Counted from the stretch's first letter, positions 55,501-58,829 are shown. The stretch is DNA of 64,000 bases from Hemicordylus capensis (GCF_027244095.1 NC_069662.1:16022501-16086500), one strand, 5' to 3'. Made by a program: numbers and translations. The notes: generated by a model from the letters alone, not told the origin.

Positions 55501-57672
55501 GTCCCGACACTCCCTGCAACCTGATCCCACGATATCCTTGTGGGAACTCCTTTCAGAACTGCTCTGTGGCTGCCTGTCAAATAGTCCATTGCAACATTTC
55601 ATCCCTGGAGTTGAAGAAACCACTGGAGTTCACAATCAAGGGGAACATCAGCTTCAAGTGGCTTTCCCAGGTATGCAGGATGCTGCTGCTGCTGCGGGCT
55701 TTATTGGATCTGGGAATTGGAGGGATAGATGAAACCCTGTCTTTCCTTTGTAAATTGTCATCCTACTCCTGTGTTCCACCCCAGAATTAGTTACGTTACA
55801 TCCTGAGGTGTATCCACACTACACACTTAGAATTATTCCTCCAAATAGAACTCTGGGGCACATACCTCTGAGAGGAAAGCTAGGTAGCCACTCATAACGA
55901 ACTCTCAGGACCTTCACCAAATTACAAATTCCCAGAATGCTTTGGGGATGTTATGACAATTAGAAAAGTGATAAGACGTTTCTAGCACAGATATGCCAGG
56001 AGTCAGCTGCATCTCTATGCTCTTTTGCACAAGTCTCTCATGATCTTTACGGACCCCTACTTGGCGAAGCCTCCCTCACAAATGACTTCCCCATCTCTGA
56101 GATGGTTTATGTCCATTTTCCAGACGCAGCAGAAGAAAGTGATTCTGGCAAGCTCAGCCCACATTTCCTACAATGAGACAAAATACACCCAAAAGGTGGT
56201 CCGTGTACAGAGCCAGGTAACCAAGGCCAAGGAAAGCATGTCCACTGGGAACATGGGTTCCTGATGTCTCCAGACGGGGTGGGAGGAAGTTCTCAATAGA
56301 GGCCAACTCCATGGTGTCCATCACCCTCCTTGTGCCTCTGGGAAGGTCTGAGAGAAGGGCCAAGCACAACCCTAGCAAGGTGCCGCTTTCTGGAGGTGGG
56401 TGTGTTCCCAGCAATATGTCTCCCAACTAAGGTCCTAGGTTGGGGCAGGAGAAGCAGGAATAGGGTTTCATATCCCCTCCTGTGAATGCCCTGGTGGCCC
56501 ACCTGGGATCTGAGAAGGACTCACATCCAGTAGCTTATAAGGACAATGAGCAGAGGTGAAGCTAGCCATGACAGCTTCATAACCCAGTTCAGACTAGTCT
56601 CCACCCAGCACTTTGGAATGGGTCCATAGCTCAGTGGAAGGACATCTGCCCTGCATGAAGAAGGCCTTAGATCCAGTCCCTGGCATCTCCAGGTAGGGCT
56701 GAGAAAGACTCTTCTGAAACCCAGTGTAGACCATACTCAGCGAGATGGCCTGGCGGTCTGGCTTGGTACAAGGCAGCTTCCTATGCTCCTAGGTCTAGGA
56801 TTAGGAGGCTGACAGAAGGCTTTGCTACATCCTGTAGCACTGGGCAAGGGGTGGGTTCCGCTGAGTTGAAGCTGGCAAATGAGGTTCAGTCTCACATGGC
56901 TCTGTCCCTCTCACCCTTCAGGCGGAGACGGTGCTGGAGCACTTGGAGCCCTATAATGCCCTGCCTGTCATTCTCGGCAGCAGCATCGGGGGCCTCGTCC
57001 TTCTCGCTCTGATTGCTGCTGGTCTATACAAGGTGAGAACTGAAGCTGAGGGGATGCCTTCTGGGGGGAGCTTTTGGGACCCTCCTCCTTGTGCTATGGC
57101 ATGGGGAACTGTGGGTCAAACAAGACAGGGCCCACATGGAGGAAGCTGGCCAGGGCAGAGCGGGGGAAGCTGCCACTCTAAACAGGATTGCCAGTATATA
57201 TGCTCTTAGTCTGCATAATGTAGTGATTAGAGTGCCAGACTAGGATTGAAAAGACCCAGGTTCAAATCAGCCATGAGATTCACTGGTGACCTTGGGCCAG
57301 TCACTCACTCTCTCTCTCTCTGATCCTAATCTACCTTACAGGGTGGTTGTGGGCATAAAATGGGGAGGGGAGCCATGTAGGTTGCCCAGGGTTCCTTGGA
57401 AGAAAGGTGGGGTACAAATGTAACAAAGAATTCCAATTGAAATGCTCTGGCGTGGGCTTCCCAGTCTCATTTCTCTCTGCTTTGTTTCCATTGCTCTCAG
57501 AACAGATTTGGTCCTCATTGGGCTTCTCTCTCCCTTACCTTCCTTCTAGCTTGGGTTTTTCAAACGGCAGTACAAGCAGATGGCAGATGAGGCGTCAGCT
57601 GGGGGCACTGAGGGGGCTGCCCCTCCCCAAGGCAGCTGCCCTGACCCCAGCCAGGATGCTACTAAAGGATAA
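10714..57672 (+). CDS. ITGAM/ITGAX-like: Leukocyte integrin alpha subunit, CD11b/c/d type (exons 2-30, spliced)
   Basis: Spliced gene of 29 located coding exons, listed individually below, totalling 1153 codons plus stop; with a usual ~10-codon first exon this gives about 1163 residues, the size of human ITGAX/ITGAM. Order of domains: propeller start with the GFGQTVV motif, I domain (exons 6-9) with MIDAS motifs DGSGS, TYTAT and ITDGE, remaining FG-GAP repeats ([25 protein letters not shown]), thigh/calf modules, transmembrane helix, and the GFFKRQYK tail that in this family binds the beta2 (ITGB2) tail region and talin/kindlin regulators. As a family it pairs with ITGB2 on myeloid cells and binds iC3b, fibrinogen and ICAMs (established knowledge). 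Paralogue identity (M, X or D) is not settled by reading; features such as GFTYTAT and [12 protein letters not shown] lean to ITGAX/ITGAD. Exon 1 was not found; exon 2 needs a donor that leaves one base. Confidence 0.95.
10829..11608. other. Intron 2, 5' part
   Basis: 11380-11608 has a reverse AATAAA (gatttattggggaagtt) and LTR-like flavour but no ends I can define. Otherwise nothing recognised. Confidence 0.3.
11609..12700 (+). mobile_element. LTR, TGTTGGAGAT family, with nested MITE
   Basis: Starts TGTTGGAGATGG and is the inverted counterpart of 24114-25860; its AATAAA region is near 12580. A TAGGG-type MITE (11762-12558) lies inside. The far end is uncertain because a hAT MITE sits at 12705. 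Fossil in intron 2. Confidence 0.6.
11762..12558. mobile_element. TAGGGATGTGCA-type hAT MITE within LTR
   Basis: Ends TAAGGATGTGCATGGAACC and gttctgtgcacatccctA; inner arms both hold gcacttacccctccctc-like segments in inverse order, so it is a foldback. A (CA)n run of about 40 bp lies at 12478-12518. Same family as 35403-35579 and 41201-41678. Confidence 0.6.
12705..13115. mobile_element. hAT MITE, CAGGGGCG family, copy 1
   Basis: 411 bp from CAGGGGCGTAGCAAG to AGTTACGCCCCTG, with perfect 8-bp duplication AGGCTGTT (12697-12704, 13116-13123). 8-bp duplications and CAGGGG ends are hAT traits. Intron 2. Confidence 0.85.
13614..13726 (+). CDS. ITGAM/ITGAX-like: Integrin alpha exon 3 (propeller repeat 1)
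   Basis: Acceptor tttcag, donor aaa|gtaagt. Codes [11 protein letters not shown], the classical V-V-GAP strand of an FG-GAP repeat, then [18 protein letters not shown] with the paired cysteines seen in CD11 chains (human LYQCDYSTGSCEPI). Ends after one base of an Arg codon. Confidence 0.93.
14590..15050. repeat. Complex inverted/tandem repeat block
   Basis: cccagccatgctgcaaaggt (14738) pairs with gtttgcagcatggctggg (14823-14841); gcttgtaaacagggccgcac-type segments recur three times; flanking motifs gatgtcaga/tctgacgtcaga repeat at both sides. Probably a degenerate foldback transposon. Intron 3. Confidence 0.5.
15141..15444 (+). mobile_element. 5S-headed SINE
   Basis: gtagcaagcatgacttgtcc, ttaagctaagcaggatctgc resembles the internal promoter region of 5S rRNA (aagctaagcagggt); body agggctgagagagattcctg; tail ctcagtatatggcagcttcc. 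Intron 3. Confidence 0.75.
15813..16339 (-). mobile_element. Solo LTR of an LTR retroelement
   Basis: Starts TGTCATGCCC on the - strand and ends TTGCTGACA, 527 bp, with a CTATAAAGC TATA-like box. Perfect 5-bp duplication GATTT at 15808-15812 and 16340-16344. Fossil in intron 3; no internal genes seen. Confidence 0.75.
17305..17369 (+). CDS. ITGAM/ITGAX-like: Integrin alpha exon 4
   Basis: Short 65-bp exon, acceptor tttcag, donor ctg|gtaagc. Codes [20 protein letters not shown], matching the VNMSLGLSL segment of human CD11b/c; NMS is a predicted N-glycosylation site. Ends in phase 0. Confidence 0.92.
17431..17900. mobile_element. pogo/Tigger-like MITE
   Basis: 470 bp, CAGGAGGACCTTGATATTCA to ggataacgaggtttccctg with TA on both sides. 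The ends resemble Tigger termini (CAG..CCTCG.TATCC). Interior non-coding. Intron 4. Confidence 0.7.
18330..18840 (-). mobile_element. L2/CR1-type LINE 3' fragment
   Basis: The - strand at 18814-18536 reads [20 protein letters not shown] and later [16 protein letters not shown], the C-terminal LINE reverse transcriptase region (compare FRAKYKVLVITFKALNGLGP in the first LINE). The tail with atataaaag-like sequence runs to about 18330. Confidence 0.75.
18845..18990 (-). mobile_element. L2-like LINE/SINE tail
   Basis: tatttatttatttattacat with tatatacgacctcata and ggtggtttacaaac, read in reverse, is the gtaaaccac...tatataaat tail common to the L2-type elements of this window. Confidence 0.55.
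19009..19236. mobile_element. hAT MITE, CAGGGGCG family, copy 2
   Basis: 228 bp, ends CAGGGGCGTAGCAAGG and ATAGTTATGCCCCTG, perfect duplication ATTTGGGC (19001-19008, 19237-19244). Shares gtcagtcatgtgacttgcct with copies 1 and 3. Intron 4. Confidence 0.85.
19512..19626 (+). CDS. ITGAM/ITGAX-like: Integrin alpha exon 5 (propeller repeat 2, before I domain)
   Basis: Acceptor ccacag, donor cag|gtgagg. Codes [20 protein letters not shown], aligned with human [10 protein letters not shown]...TYVKGLC, so the disulfide cysteines are kept. Ends after one base of a codon, just before the I domain. Confidence 0.95.
19627..21875. other. Intron 5
   Basis: Holds the palindromic MITE at 20341-20591; 20640-21150 has short hairpins (gtgtgtgcgttcacacac). 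Rest unassigned. Confidence 0.35.
20341..20591. mobile_element. Palindromic MITE (cttcagacattatgagcacc ends)
   Basis: 251 bp; cctcttcagacattatgagc pairs with gctcataacatctgaagagg at the other end. Superfamily unclear. Intron 5. Confidence 0.6.
21876..22006 (+). CDS. ITGAM/ITGAX-like: Integrin alpha exon 6 (I domain, MIDAS DxSxS)
   Basis: Acceptor ccctag, donor cag|gtaaca. Codes [17 protein letters not shown], the first strand of the I domain with the metal-binding D-x-S-x-S (DGSGS), then helix 1. Phase 0 exit. These residues coordinate Mg/Mn in ligand binding (family knowledge). Confidence 0.96.
22087..22955 (+). mobile_element. Helitron, non-autonomous, in intron 6
   Basis: 5' TCTATATATATAATTCTC at 22087 after A; 3' hairpin (gagca-caga-tgctc) about ten bases before CTAG at 22952-22955, then T. 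Interior is GC-rich (22140-22500), then a purine-rich (GGGA/GAGA)n tract to about 22900. Related in design to the Helitron at 6435. Confidence 0.7.
23293..23438 (+). CDS. ITGAM/ITGAX-like: Integrin alpha exon 7 (I domain, MIDAS Thr)
   Basis: Acceptor ttttag, donor ggt|gtaagt. Codes [16 protein letters not shown] and [14 protein letters not shown]; the Thr in the TYTAT segment is the third MIDAS element. GFTYTATxIQxVV is closest to human CD11c. Ends after two bases of a Val codon. Confidence 0.96.
23672..23825 (+). CDS. ITGAM/ITGAX-like: Integrin alpha exon 8 (I domain, MIDAS Asp)
   Basis: Acceptor ttccag, donor ggg|gtgagg. Codes [18 protein letters not shown], carrying the MIDAS Asp in ITDGE, then GIIRFAIG, the next beta strand. 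Phase 0 exit. Borders match family members. Confidence 0.96.
23936..24112 (-). mobile_element. tRNA-Ala-headed SINE
   Basis: Reverse copy: tail ggaacacaggaaactgcctt, body, and head with reverse of gctcagtggaagagcatctg (A box) next to the LTR at 24114. B-box region is degenerate. Shares tail with the 5S-headed SINE. Intron 8. Confidence 0.7.
24516..24909. mobile_element. hAT MITE, CAGGGGCG family, copy 3
   Basis: 394 bp, same ends, perfect duplication CATGTATG (24508-24515, 24910-24917). Has a (GT)16 run at 24619-24651. Inserted into an older MITE, itself inside an LTR. Intron 8. Confidence 0.85.
25210..25274. mobile_element. hAT MITE end, CAGGGGCG family, copy 4 (fragment)
   Basis: Reverse-oriented end ccaaccttgctacgcccctg followed by TGAAGTAC, which also occurs at 24252-24259. 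Only one end is recognisable; the region 24960-25209 to its left may be its interior. Confidence 0.5.
25440..25735 (+). mobile_element. L2-tailed SINE
   Basis: gggggagagtaactgaccct, gtgactgttgctggtgtgtg, gtgagccctttggggacagg, and tail gtaaaccgccctgagccatt with (AAT)n/(AAAT)n. The tail nearly equals the 3' end of the LINE at 1-2935. Nested in an LTR. Confidence 0.75.
25861..26984. other. Intron 8, 3' part
   Basis: Includes the putative MITE at 26077-26345. Otherwise no feature recognised up to exon 9. Confidence 0.35.
26077..26345. mobile_element. Putative palindromic MITE
   Basis: gttattcagacattatgttt at the left and aacataatgtgtgaataggg at the right are inverted; inner sequence is rich in tacatgcat-like alternating motifs. 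Intron 8. Confidence 0.45.
26985..27138 (+). CDS. ITGAM/ITGAX-like: Integrin alpha exon 9 (I domain C-terminus)
   Basis: Acceptor gcaaag, donor aag|gtacca. Starts [19 protein letters not shown] and ends [10 protein letters not shown], the alpha-7 helix and linker that carries the regulatory Ile of the activation pull-spring in CD11/CD18 integrins. Ends after one base of Gly. Confidence 0.96.
27239..27947. mobile_element. Putative TIR element (ggccgcattcagaca ends)
   Basis: Ends ggccgcattcagacataaca and gcagtgtctgaatgtggcc are inverted repeats about 709 bp apart. No coding. Similar attcagacattatg ends occur at 26077-26345. Intron 9. Confidence 0.5.
27963..28098. mobile_element. hAT foldback MITE (near-perfect palindrome)
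   Basis: 136 bp, cagggtttcttaaccttggg to gctaagaaaccctg; arms of about 60 bp pair almost perfectly (ggactacaactcccatcatc and its complement). Flanks AAAGTGAG/AAAGAGAG, 7 of 8. Intron 9. Confidence 0.8.
28107..29089. other. Intron 9, unassigned part
   Basis: No coding or repeat signal recognised between the MITE at 27963 and the LINE tail at 29090. Confidence 0.3.
29090..29470 (+). mobile_element. L2/CR1-like LINE 3' end
   Basis: Degenerate copy of the LINE 3' UTR: ggtaccccaccttcggaact, and tgactgtgagctgccttgag near the end, followed by a short (AGAC)/(ATGG) repeat. Lies in intron 9. Confidence 0.5.
29721..29858. mobile_element. hAT foldback MITE (near-perfect palindrome)
   Basis: 138 bp, cagggtttctcaacgtgtgg to cacacgttgagaaaccctg, with long pairing arms. 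Flanks CGCCTAAG/GCCTAAAG suggest an imperfect 8-bp duplication. Intron 9. Confidence 0.8.
29867..30670. other. Intron 9, 3' part
   Basis: An A-rich run at 30425-30475 is the only distinct feature before exon 10. Confidence 0.3.
30671..30744 (+). CDS. ITGAM/ITGAX-like: Integrin alpha exon 10
   Basis: 74-bp exon, acceptor ctacag, donor ccg|gtgagt. Codes [18 protein letters not shown], matching human [19 protein letters not shown]. Return from I domain to propeller. Phase 0 exit. Confidence 0.95.
31750..31935 (+). mobile_element. L2-tailed SINE
   Basis: ccagtgactgttgccggtgt, gtgagccctttggggtcagg, tail gtaaaccactttgagaactt. Contains a short (TATG)n run near 31845. Intron 10. Confidence 0.65.
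32070..32165 (+). repeat. Minisatellite with gggggtcatttgagagtgct unit
   Basis: Units of agagtgcttcctgtatc and gggggtcatttg alternate about three to four times just upstream of exon 11. Intron 10. Confidence 0.75.
32231..32360 (+). CDS. ITGAM/ITGAX-like: Integrin alpha exon 11 (propeller repeat 3)
   Basis: Acceptor gcgtag, donor ttg|gtaaga. Codes [20 protein letters not shown] and later DMNDAYLG, both conserved in CD11 chains (human [20 protein letters not shown]). NVS is a predicted glycosylation site. Confidence 0.95.
32405..32525. mobile_element. hAT foldback MITE, gctgctcaac subtype, partial
   Basis: cagggctgctcaactttggc, then ggcctacaactcccagaatc and tggctggggattatgggaat. Right terminus not clear. 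Related to 44995-45138. Intron 11. Confidence 0.6.
32984..33126 (+). CDS. ITGAM/ITGAX-like: Integrin alpha exon 12 (propeller repeat 4)
   Basis: Acceptor tccaag, donor aag|gtaaag. Codes [17 protein letters not shown], the FG-GAP core nearly identical to human LVLGAPRYQH. Phase 0 exit. Confidence 0.95.
33127..34838. other. Intron 12
   Basis: 33340-33420 shares caatccgaaagaaggcattg with 27590-27640; 33502-33541 is a perfect hairpin. The rest is unassigned, with AT-rich sequence from 34430. Confidence 0.35.
33502..33541. repeat. Perfect 19-bp inverted repeat with 2-nt centre
   Basis: ccccagaatgccccgtgca and its exact complement, separated by AG. Likely the core of a MITE; could extrude as a cruciform. 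Intron 12. Confidence 0.8.
34839..34973 (+). CDS. ITGAM/ITGAX-like: Integrin alpha exon 13 (propeller repeat 5, Ca site)
   Basis: Acceptor ccacag, donor cag|gtatgt. Codes [20 protein letters not shown] then [21 protein letters not shown] is a complete DxDxDxxxD calcium-binding loop of the FG-GAP propeller. Confidence 0.95.
35403..35579. mobile_element. TAGGGATGTGCA-type hAT MITE, short
   Basis: 177 bp, TAAGGATGTGCAC to atgcacatccta, duplication GTTGTAGG/GTTGCAGG (7 of 8). Intron 13. A related right-end fragment ends at 35167 (gtgcacatcccta) and a left-end fragment begins near 36146 (taggggtgtgcatgaac). Confidence 0.65.
35588..36433. other. Intron 13, 3' part
   Basis: Contains a left-end fragment of the TAGGG MITE family at about 36146-36300. 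Otherwise nothing recognised. Confidence 0.3.
36434..36640 (+). CDS. ITGAM/ITGAX-like: Integrin alpha exon 14 (propeller repeat 6)
   Basis: Longest located exon (207 bp), acceptor gcaag, donor cag|gtgagt. Codes [20 protein letters not shown] then [18 protein letters not shown]. The calcium loop reads EITGDQWTD where human CD11 chains have DVNGDKLTD, so positions 1 and 3 of the loop are substituted. Confidence 0.95.
36775..36905 (+). CDS. ITGAM/ITGAX-like: Integrin alpha exon 15 (propeller repeat 7)
   Basis: Acceptor cccacag, donor gag|gtgagg. Codes [20 protein letters not shown] and [23 protein letters not shown] is the last calcium loop. Ends after two bases of Arg. Confidence 0.95.
37440..37740 (+). 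mobile_element. L2-like LINE 3' end
   Basis: atctctggaaattttcaaaa, cccatcttttcacccaagct and a T-rich 3' UTR match the LINE 3' ends at 9180 and 45330. Lies in intron 15. Confidence 0.55.
37964..38121 (+). CDS. ITGAM/ITGAX-like: Integrin alpha exon 16 (thigh domain start)
   Basis: Acceptor caacag, donor tag|gtaggc. Codes [20 protein letters not shown] and [10 protein letters not shown], aligned with human RTRPVLWV...IPRSAFECREQVV. Contains [10 protein letters not shown] with the conserved Cys. One-base exit. Confidence 0.94.
38578..38745 (+). mobile_element. LTR fragment, TGTTGGAGAT family
   Basis: TGTTGGAGATGCCG and gaccactaggggcatcaggg match the U3 start of the family; only this end is recognisable. 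Fossil in intron 16. Confidence 0.5.
38748..40055. repeat. Unclassified dispersed element, long form
   Basis: gggcgatttccaggcagatt, cgcaacagtttcacaacgtg and the end tttcaacactttctaccagt match 62964-63647. The middle holds 0.6 kb absent from the short copy. No coding seen. Intron 16. Confidence 0.5.
40702..41143 (-). mobile_element. Solo LTR, TGTTGGAGAT family
   Basis: 442 bp, TG...CA ends with AATAAA on the - strand and the perfect 5-bp duplication ATTAG (40697-40701, 41144-41148). Its U3 start resembles those of the elements at 11609, 24114 and 38578. Fossil in intron 16. Confidence 0.75.
41201..41678. mobile_element. TAGGGATGTGCA-type hAT MITE
   Basis: Starts TAGGGAGGTGCACAGAACCG and ends tttgtgcacatcccta, 478 bp, with perfect 8-bp duplication GTGTTCTG (41193-41200, 41679-41686). 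Imperfect palindrome throughout. Intron 16. Confidence 0.75.
41850..42004 (+). CDS. ITGAM/ITGAX-like: Integrin alpha exon 17 (thigh)
   Basis: Acceptor cctcag, donor ccg|gtgagc. Codes [19 protein letters not shown] and [13 protein letters not shown], matching the YDLALD...RAVFNETKN and C(E/K)xxxLxLP pattern of CD11 chains. Phase 0 exit. Confidence 0.93.
42142..42273 (+). CDS. ITGAM/ITGAX-like: Integrin alpha exon 18
   Basis: Acceptor tgccag, donor ttg|gtgagt. Codes [20 protein letters not shown] and [14 protein letters not shown], aligned with human CVEDSVTPITLRLNFTLVG and FRNLRPMLA. NYT is a predicted glycosylation site. Confidence 0.94.
42595..42651. mobile_element. hAT foldback MITE, right half
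   Basis: ggatgatgggagttgtagtc, cccaagtttgagaatccctg: right arm of the family at 27963. Left half degenerate. Intron 18. Confidence 0.5.
42829..43262. mobile_element. pogo/Tigger-like MITE
   Basis: 434 bp, CAGTCATCTCTCACCAACAG to cagttggcgaaggatgactg, with TA on the left flank. Ends fit the Tigger pattern; different subfamily from 17431-17900. Intron 18. Confidence 0.65.
43460..43533 (+). CDS. ITGAM/ITGAX-like: Integrin alpha exon 19
   Basis: 74-bp exon, acceptor ttcacag, donor agg|gtaagc. Codes [20 protein letters not shown], the highly conserved LPFEKNCG(A/N)DxxCQDxL segment at the thigh-calf junction (genu). Two-base exit. Confidence 0.96.
43534..44179. other. Intron 19, 5' part
   Basis: No coding or repeat feature recognised before the inverted repeat arm. 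Confidence 0.3.
44455..45562 (+). mobile_element. 5'-truncated L2-type LINE, split by a hAT MITE
   Basis: Codes the RT C-terminal part ([35 protein letters not shown]) homologous to 1986-2498, then a 3' UTR ending gtttggggtagtatg and an A-rich tail. A 144-bp MITE (44995-45138) interrupts it. It lies between two inverted repeat arms (44180-44440 and 45615-45890). Confidence 0.85.
44995..45138. mobile_element. hAT foldback MITE inside LINE
   Basis: caaggctgctcaacatcagc to aagttgaacaggcctg, 144 bp, perfect 8-bp duplication GCTTAGGC (44987-44994, 45139-45146) of LINE sequence. Intron 19. Confidence 0.85.
45953..45975. repeat. Short perfect palindrome
   Basis: ggagtcaacggacgttgactcc, 10-bp arms. 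No known function. Intron 19. Confidence 0.6.
46497..47215 (-). mobile_element. L2-tailed SINE, split by a LINE fragment
   Basis: Tail piece 46497-46575 with an (ACT)10 run, body piece 47035-47215 (gatggttccctgtccccaaa, acaccagcaacatccactgg). Interrupted at the tail by 46576-47034. Intron 19. Confidence 0.6.
46576..47034 (+). mobile_element. L2-like LINE 3' fragment inserted in an L2-tailed SINE
   Basis: ggcctttgctctgtgtgctg, ggccttctctgttgttgccc and gtaaactgccttgggatgcc mark a LINE 3' end. It sits between two pieces of a - strand SINE (46497-46575 and 47035-47215); flanks aataaataaa and aattaataaa look like an imperfect target duplication. Confidence 0.6.
47318..47459 (+). CDS. ITGAM/ITGAX-like: Integrin alpha exon 20 (calf-1)
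   Basis: Acceptor cttcag, donor cag|gtataa. Codes [19 protein letters not shown] and [11 protein letters not shown]; the NDGEDSY and LSYRKV strings are diagnostic of CD11b/c/d. Confidence 0.96.
47556..47675 (+). CDS. ITGAM/ITGAX-like: Integrin alpha exon 21 (calf-1)
   Basis: Acceptor cctcag, donor aag|gtaatg. Codes [20 protein letters not shown] then [15 protein letters not shown], aligned with human TSCSINHPIFPENSE. 40 codons, phase 0 both sides. Confidence 0.95.
48026..48306 (+). mobile_element. 5S-headed SINE
   Basis: Same structure as 15141-15444 (agctaagcagggtctgccct, gaatgggagacttgatgtgt, tail cagcttcctatgttcct). Intron 21. Confidence 0.75.
48307..51720. other. Intron 21, large unassigned part
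   Basis: Overlapping long open frames at 48898-49563 (+) and 48736-49233 (-) have no recognised domain and no splice context. A tandem repeat lies at 50487-50700. 51490-51600 holds tacaaaggttatggttccca-like unique sequence. No gene supported. Confidence 0.35.
50487..50700 (+). repeat. Two-copy tandem repeat, about 113-bp unit
   Basis: aatggacctttggaacctg followed by cagcaaaactcactacaaac at 50487 and again at 50600. Intron 21. Confidence 0.7.
51721..51800 (+). CDS. ITGAM/ITGAX-like: Integrin alpha exon 22 (calf-1)
   Basis: Acceptor tttcag, donor cag|gtttgc. Codes [20 protein letters not shown] then IKAIAG, matching human VTFNITFDVDSKASLGNKLLLKANV. NVT is a predicted glycosylation site. The donor gtttgc is weaker than its neighbours but the phase fits. 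Confidence 0.93.
51854..52149 (+). mobile_element. 5S-headed SINE
   Basis: tcttgtggtagcaagcatgg, gctaagcagggtctgccctg, tail gactcggtatggcagcttcc. Intron 22. Confidence 0.75.
52436..52519 (+). CDS. ITGAM/ITGAX-like: Integrin alpha exon 23
   Basis: Acceptor ttccag, donor caa|gtaagt. Codes [20 protein letters not shown] then [15 protein letters not shown] is a hallmark of the clade. Two-base exit. Confidence 0.95.
53356..53434 (+). CDS. ITGAM/ITGAX-like: Integrin alpha exon 24
   Basis: Acceptor ttccag, donor gag|gtatgg. Codes [20 protein letters not shown] then VEHWYE, matching human STKYLNFTASENTSRVMQHQYQ. Confidence 0.93.
53665..53772 (+). CDS. ITGAM/ITGAX-like: Integrin alpha exon 25 (calf-2)
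   Basis: Acceptor tttcag, donor gag|gtatct. Codes [20 protein letters not shown] then [16 protein letters not shown], aligned with human VSNLGQRSLPISLVFLVPV. NAS is a predicted glycosylation site. Confidence 0.94.
53933..54298. repeat. 15-bp direct repeat flanking a 336-bp insert
   Basis: cataattaacttatg occurs at 53933-53947 and 54284-54298. The 336 bp between look like a short insertion with a long target duplication, as LINE machinery makes. Family of the insert not recognised. Confidence 0.5.
54300..54412. mobile_element. hAT foldback MITE
   Basis: caagggttttcaaacttggg to catgtctgagaacacctg, 113 bp, perfect 8-bp duplication ACTTATGG (54292-54299, 54413-54420). Intron 25. Confidence 0.8.
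54421..55315. other. Intron 25, 3' part
   Basis: 54455-54720 resembles a degenerate SINE (gtgccgttgagtcggtgtca, tgctgcgccattaggtagct) but I could not define its ends. Confidence 0.35.
55316..55393 (+). CDS. ITGAM/ITGAX-like: Integrin alpha exon 26 (calf-2)
   Basis: Acceptor ccccag, donor ctg|gtgagt. Codes [20 protein letters not shown] then KEHPTL, aligned with human TCHTKERLPSHSDFLAELRKAPVV. Confidence 0.94.
55557..55670 (+). CDS. ITGAM/ITGAX-like: Integrin alpha exon 27 (calf-2)
   Basis: Acceptor tttcag, donor cag|gtatgc. Codes [20 protein letters not shown] then [14 protein letters not shown], matching human NCSIAVCQRIQCDIP and KGNLSFDW. Three predicted glycosylation sites (NCS, NIS, NIS). 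Confidence 0.95.
56124..56216 (+). CDS. ITGAM/ITGAX-like: Integrin alpha exon 28
   Basis: Acceptor ttccag, donor cag|gtaacc. Codes [20 protein letters not shown] then [10 protein letters not shown], matching the membrane-proximal part of the ectodomain (human LLIVSTAEILFND). 31 codons, phase 0. Confidence 0.92.
56618..56791 (+). mobile_element. tRNA-Ala-headed SINE
   Basis: aatgggtccatagctcagtg (A box), agatccagtccctggcatct (B box region), aggtagggctgagaaagact, tail caaggcagcttcctatgctc. Intron 28. Confidence 0.75.
56922..57032 (+). CDS. ITGAM/ITGAX-like: Integrin alpha exon 29 (transmembrane helix)
   Basis: Acceptor cttcag, donor aag|gtgaga. Codes [20 protein letters not shown] then [16 protein letters not shown], a single-pass helix with the GSSIGG start and LLALI core typical of CD11b/c. 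Confidence 0.96.
57550..57672 (+). CDS. ITGAM/ITGAX-like: Integrin alpha exon 30 (cytoplasmic tail and stop)
   Basis: Acceptor ttctag; ends at TAA 57670-57672. Codes [20 protein letters not shown] followed by 20 residues ending [13 protein letters not shown] is the membrane-proximal clasp motif shared by all integrin alpha chains. The distal tail is Gly/Pro/Ala-rich and does not match human CD11b, c or d, as expected for a fast-evolving tail. Confidence 0.96.
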   Translation, partial: LGFFKRQYKQMADEASAGGTEGAAPPQGSCPDPSQDATKG

Positions 57673-58806
57673 CCAGCCCCACAACCCGTACCTTCTCCAG
57701 GGCATCCTGCACAGCACTATCAGCCAGATGGGACCACTATCCCGAATCAGAAGGGATCACTGGCCCAGAGTACAACTGCAATCTGCTTCATATATGTTGA
57801 GTTTTCCCTGCATGGGAAGAGTTTTAATGTCAGGAAATGACTTGCTTCTTGTGTGTGAGACTGTCACGTGAGAATTGCACACTTCCTGAGATGTTGCACC
57901 CAAGTGTGATTTCCCCATGCTTCTGCATACATGTGGGACTGTCACAGGTGACAACCTACACCCCCAAAGCAGATAAATGTATCTGCAAAAGTACTTTCTG
58001 TGCAGGAAAATATGCATAGTGTGGCTTCAAAAAGAGGGAATCCTGGATTCTAATCCCTTGTGAAAGTAACGATCAATCACATGCTGAAAAAATGTTGGGG
58101 GCGGGGCAGGAGATCTTGCATCATATCCAACATCAGGAATATACATGTGTCTGTATTTTGCAAATTTGAATGCTGCAAGAATGAGGAATCTAATGCCTGG
58201 TATAAACTTTAAAACTTTAAAAACAAGTTTCTAGTCCTTGTGGATATCGCTGTGTGAAAAAGCATTTAGGCAGCATCTGGTCTAGTCTAATCTTCTGGGC
58301 CAACAGTTGCTTCCTGAATAGATCTCATGGATTTTTATTTCACTCACAATCCTGCTGCTTCTTGGGTTAGGGTTAACTTAAAACTGCTTAGTCATTATGT
58401 GGAGCAAAGTACAAATACATTAAAACATCTGGGGTCTTCACAACCACAAACACAGGAAGTGTGGCAATATTAATGAAGTTGTATTTCCCCTTTATGAGTA
58501 GAAATCTGACTAGCCAAACAGATATTTTTTTGGTGGCAGTTGGTAATGGTCAGTCTTGCACAAGACCACCAAGTAATTAAAAAAAAAATCAGAAAGGGAA
58601 AGGAAGGCTTTAAGAAGAGGTGCTTTAACAGTGTTTGCTCTTCATACATATCCGAAGAAACCTTGAGATATGTTGGGAGTATCCCAAAAATCTGCCTTAA
58701 CAAGCACAACTTTTTAGCATGGAGATACTGTGTGTGCGGGGAAAAATGAATAATGTATGGAAGGCACCTTGATGTCTCCACATTCAATTTTATGTAAATC
58801 CACATA
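57673..58806 (+). other. Integrin alpha 3' UTR and intergenic spacer
   Basis: Sequence after the integrin stop with no further coding signal. No AATAAA hexamer was seen here; the variant ATTAAA at 58419-58424 is the best candidate poly(A) signal and would give a 3' UTR of about 0.75 kb. This is an inference from one hexamer. No known repeat was recognised in this stretch. Confidence 0.4.
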
Positions 58807-58829
58807 AGAACATAGGAAGCTGCCATATA

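Noticed and set aside
56618-56690. tRNA-Ala gene
   Set aside because: A and B boxes are present but the sequence continues into a SINE body and tail and cannot fold as an intact tRNA.
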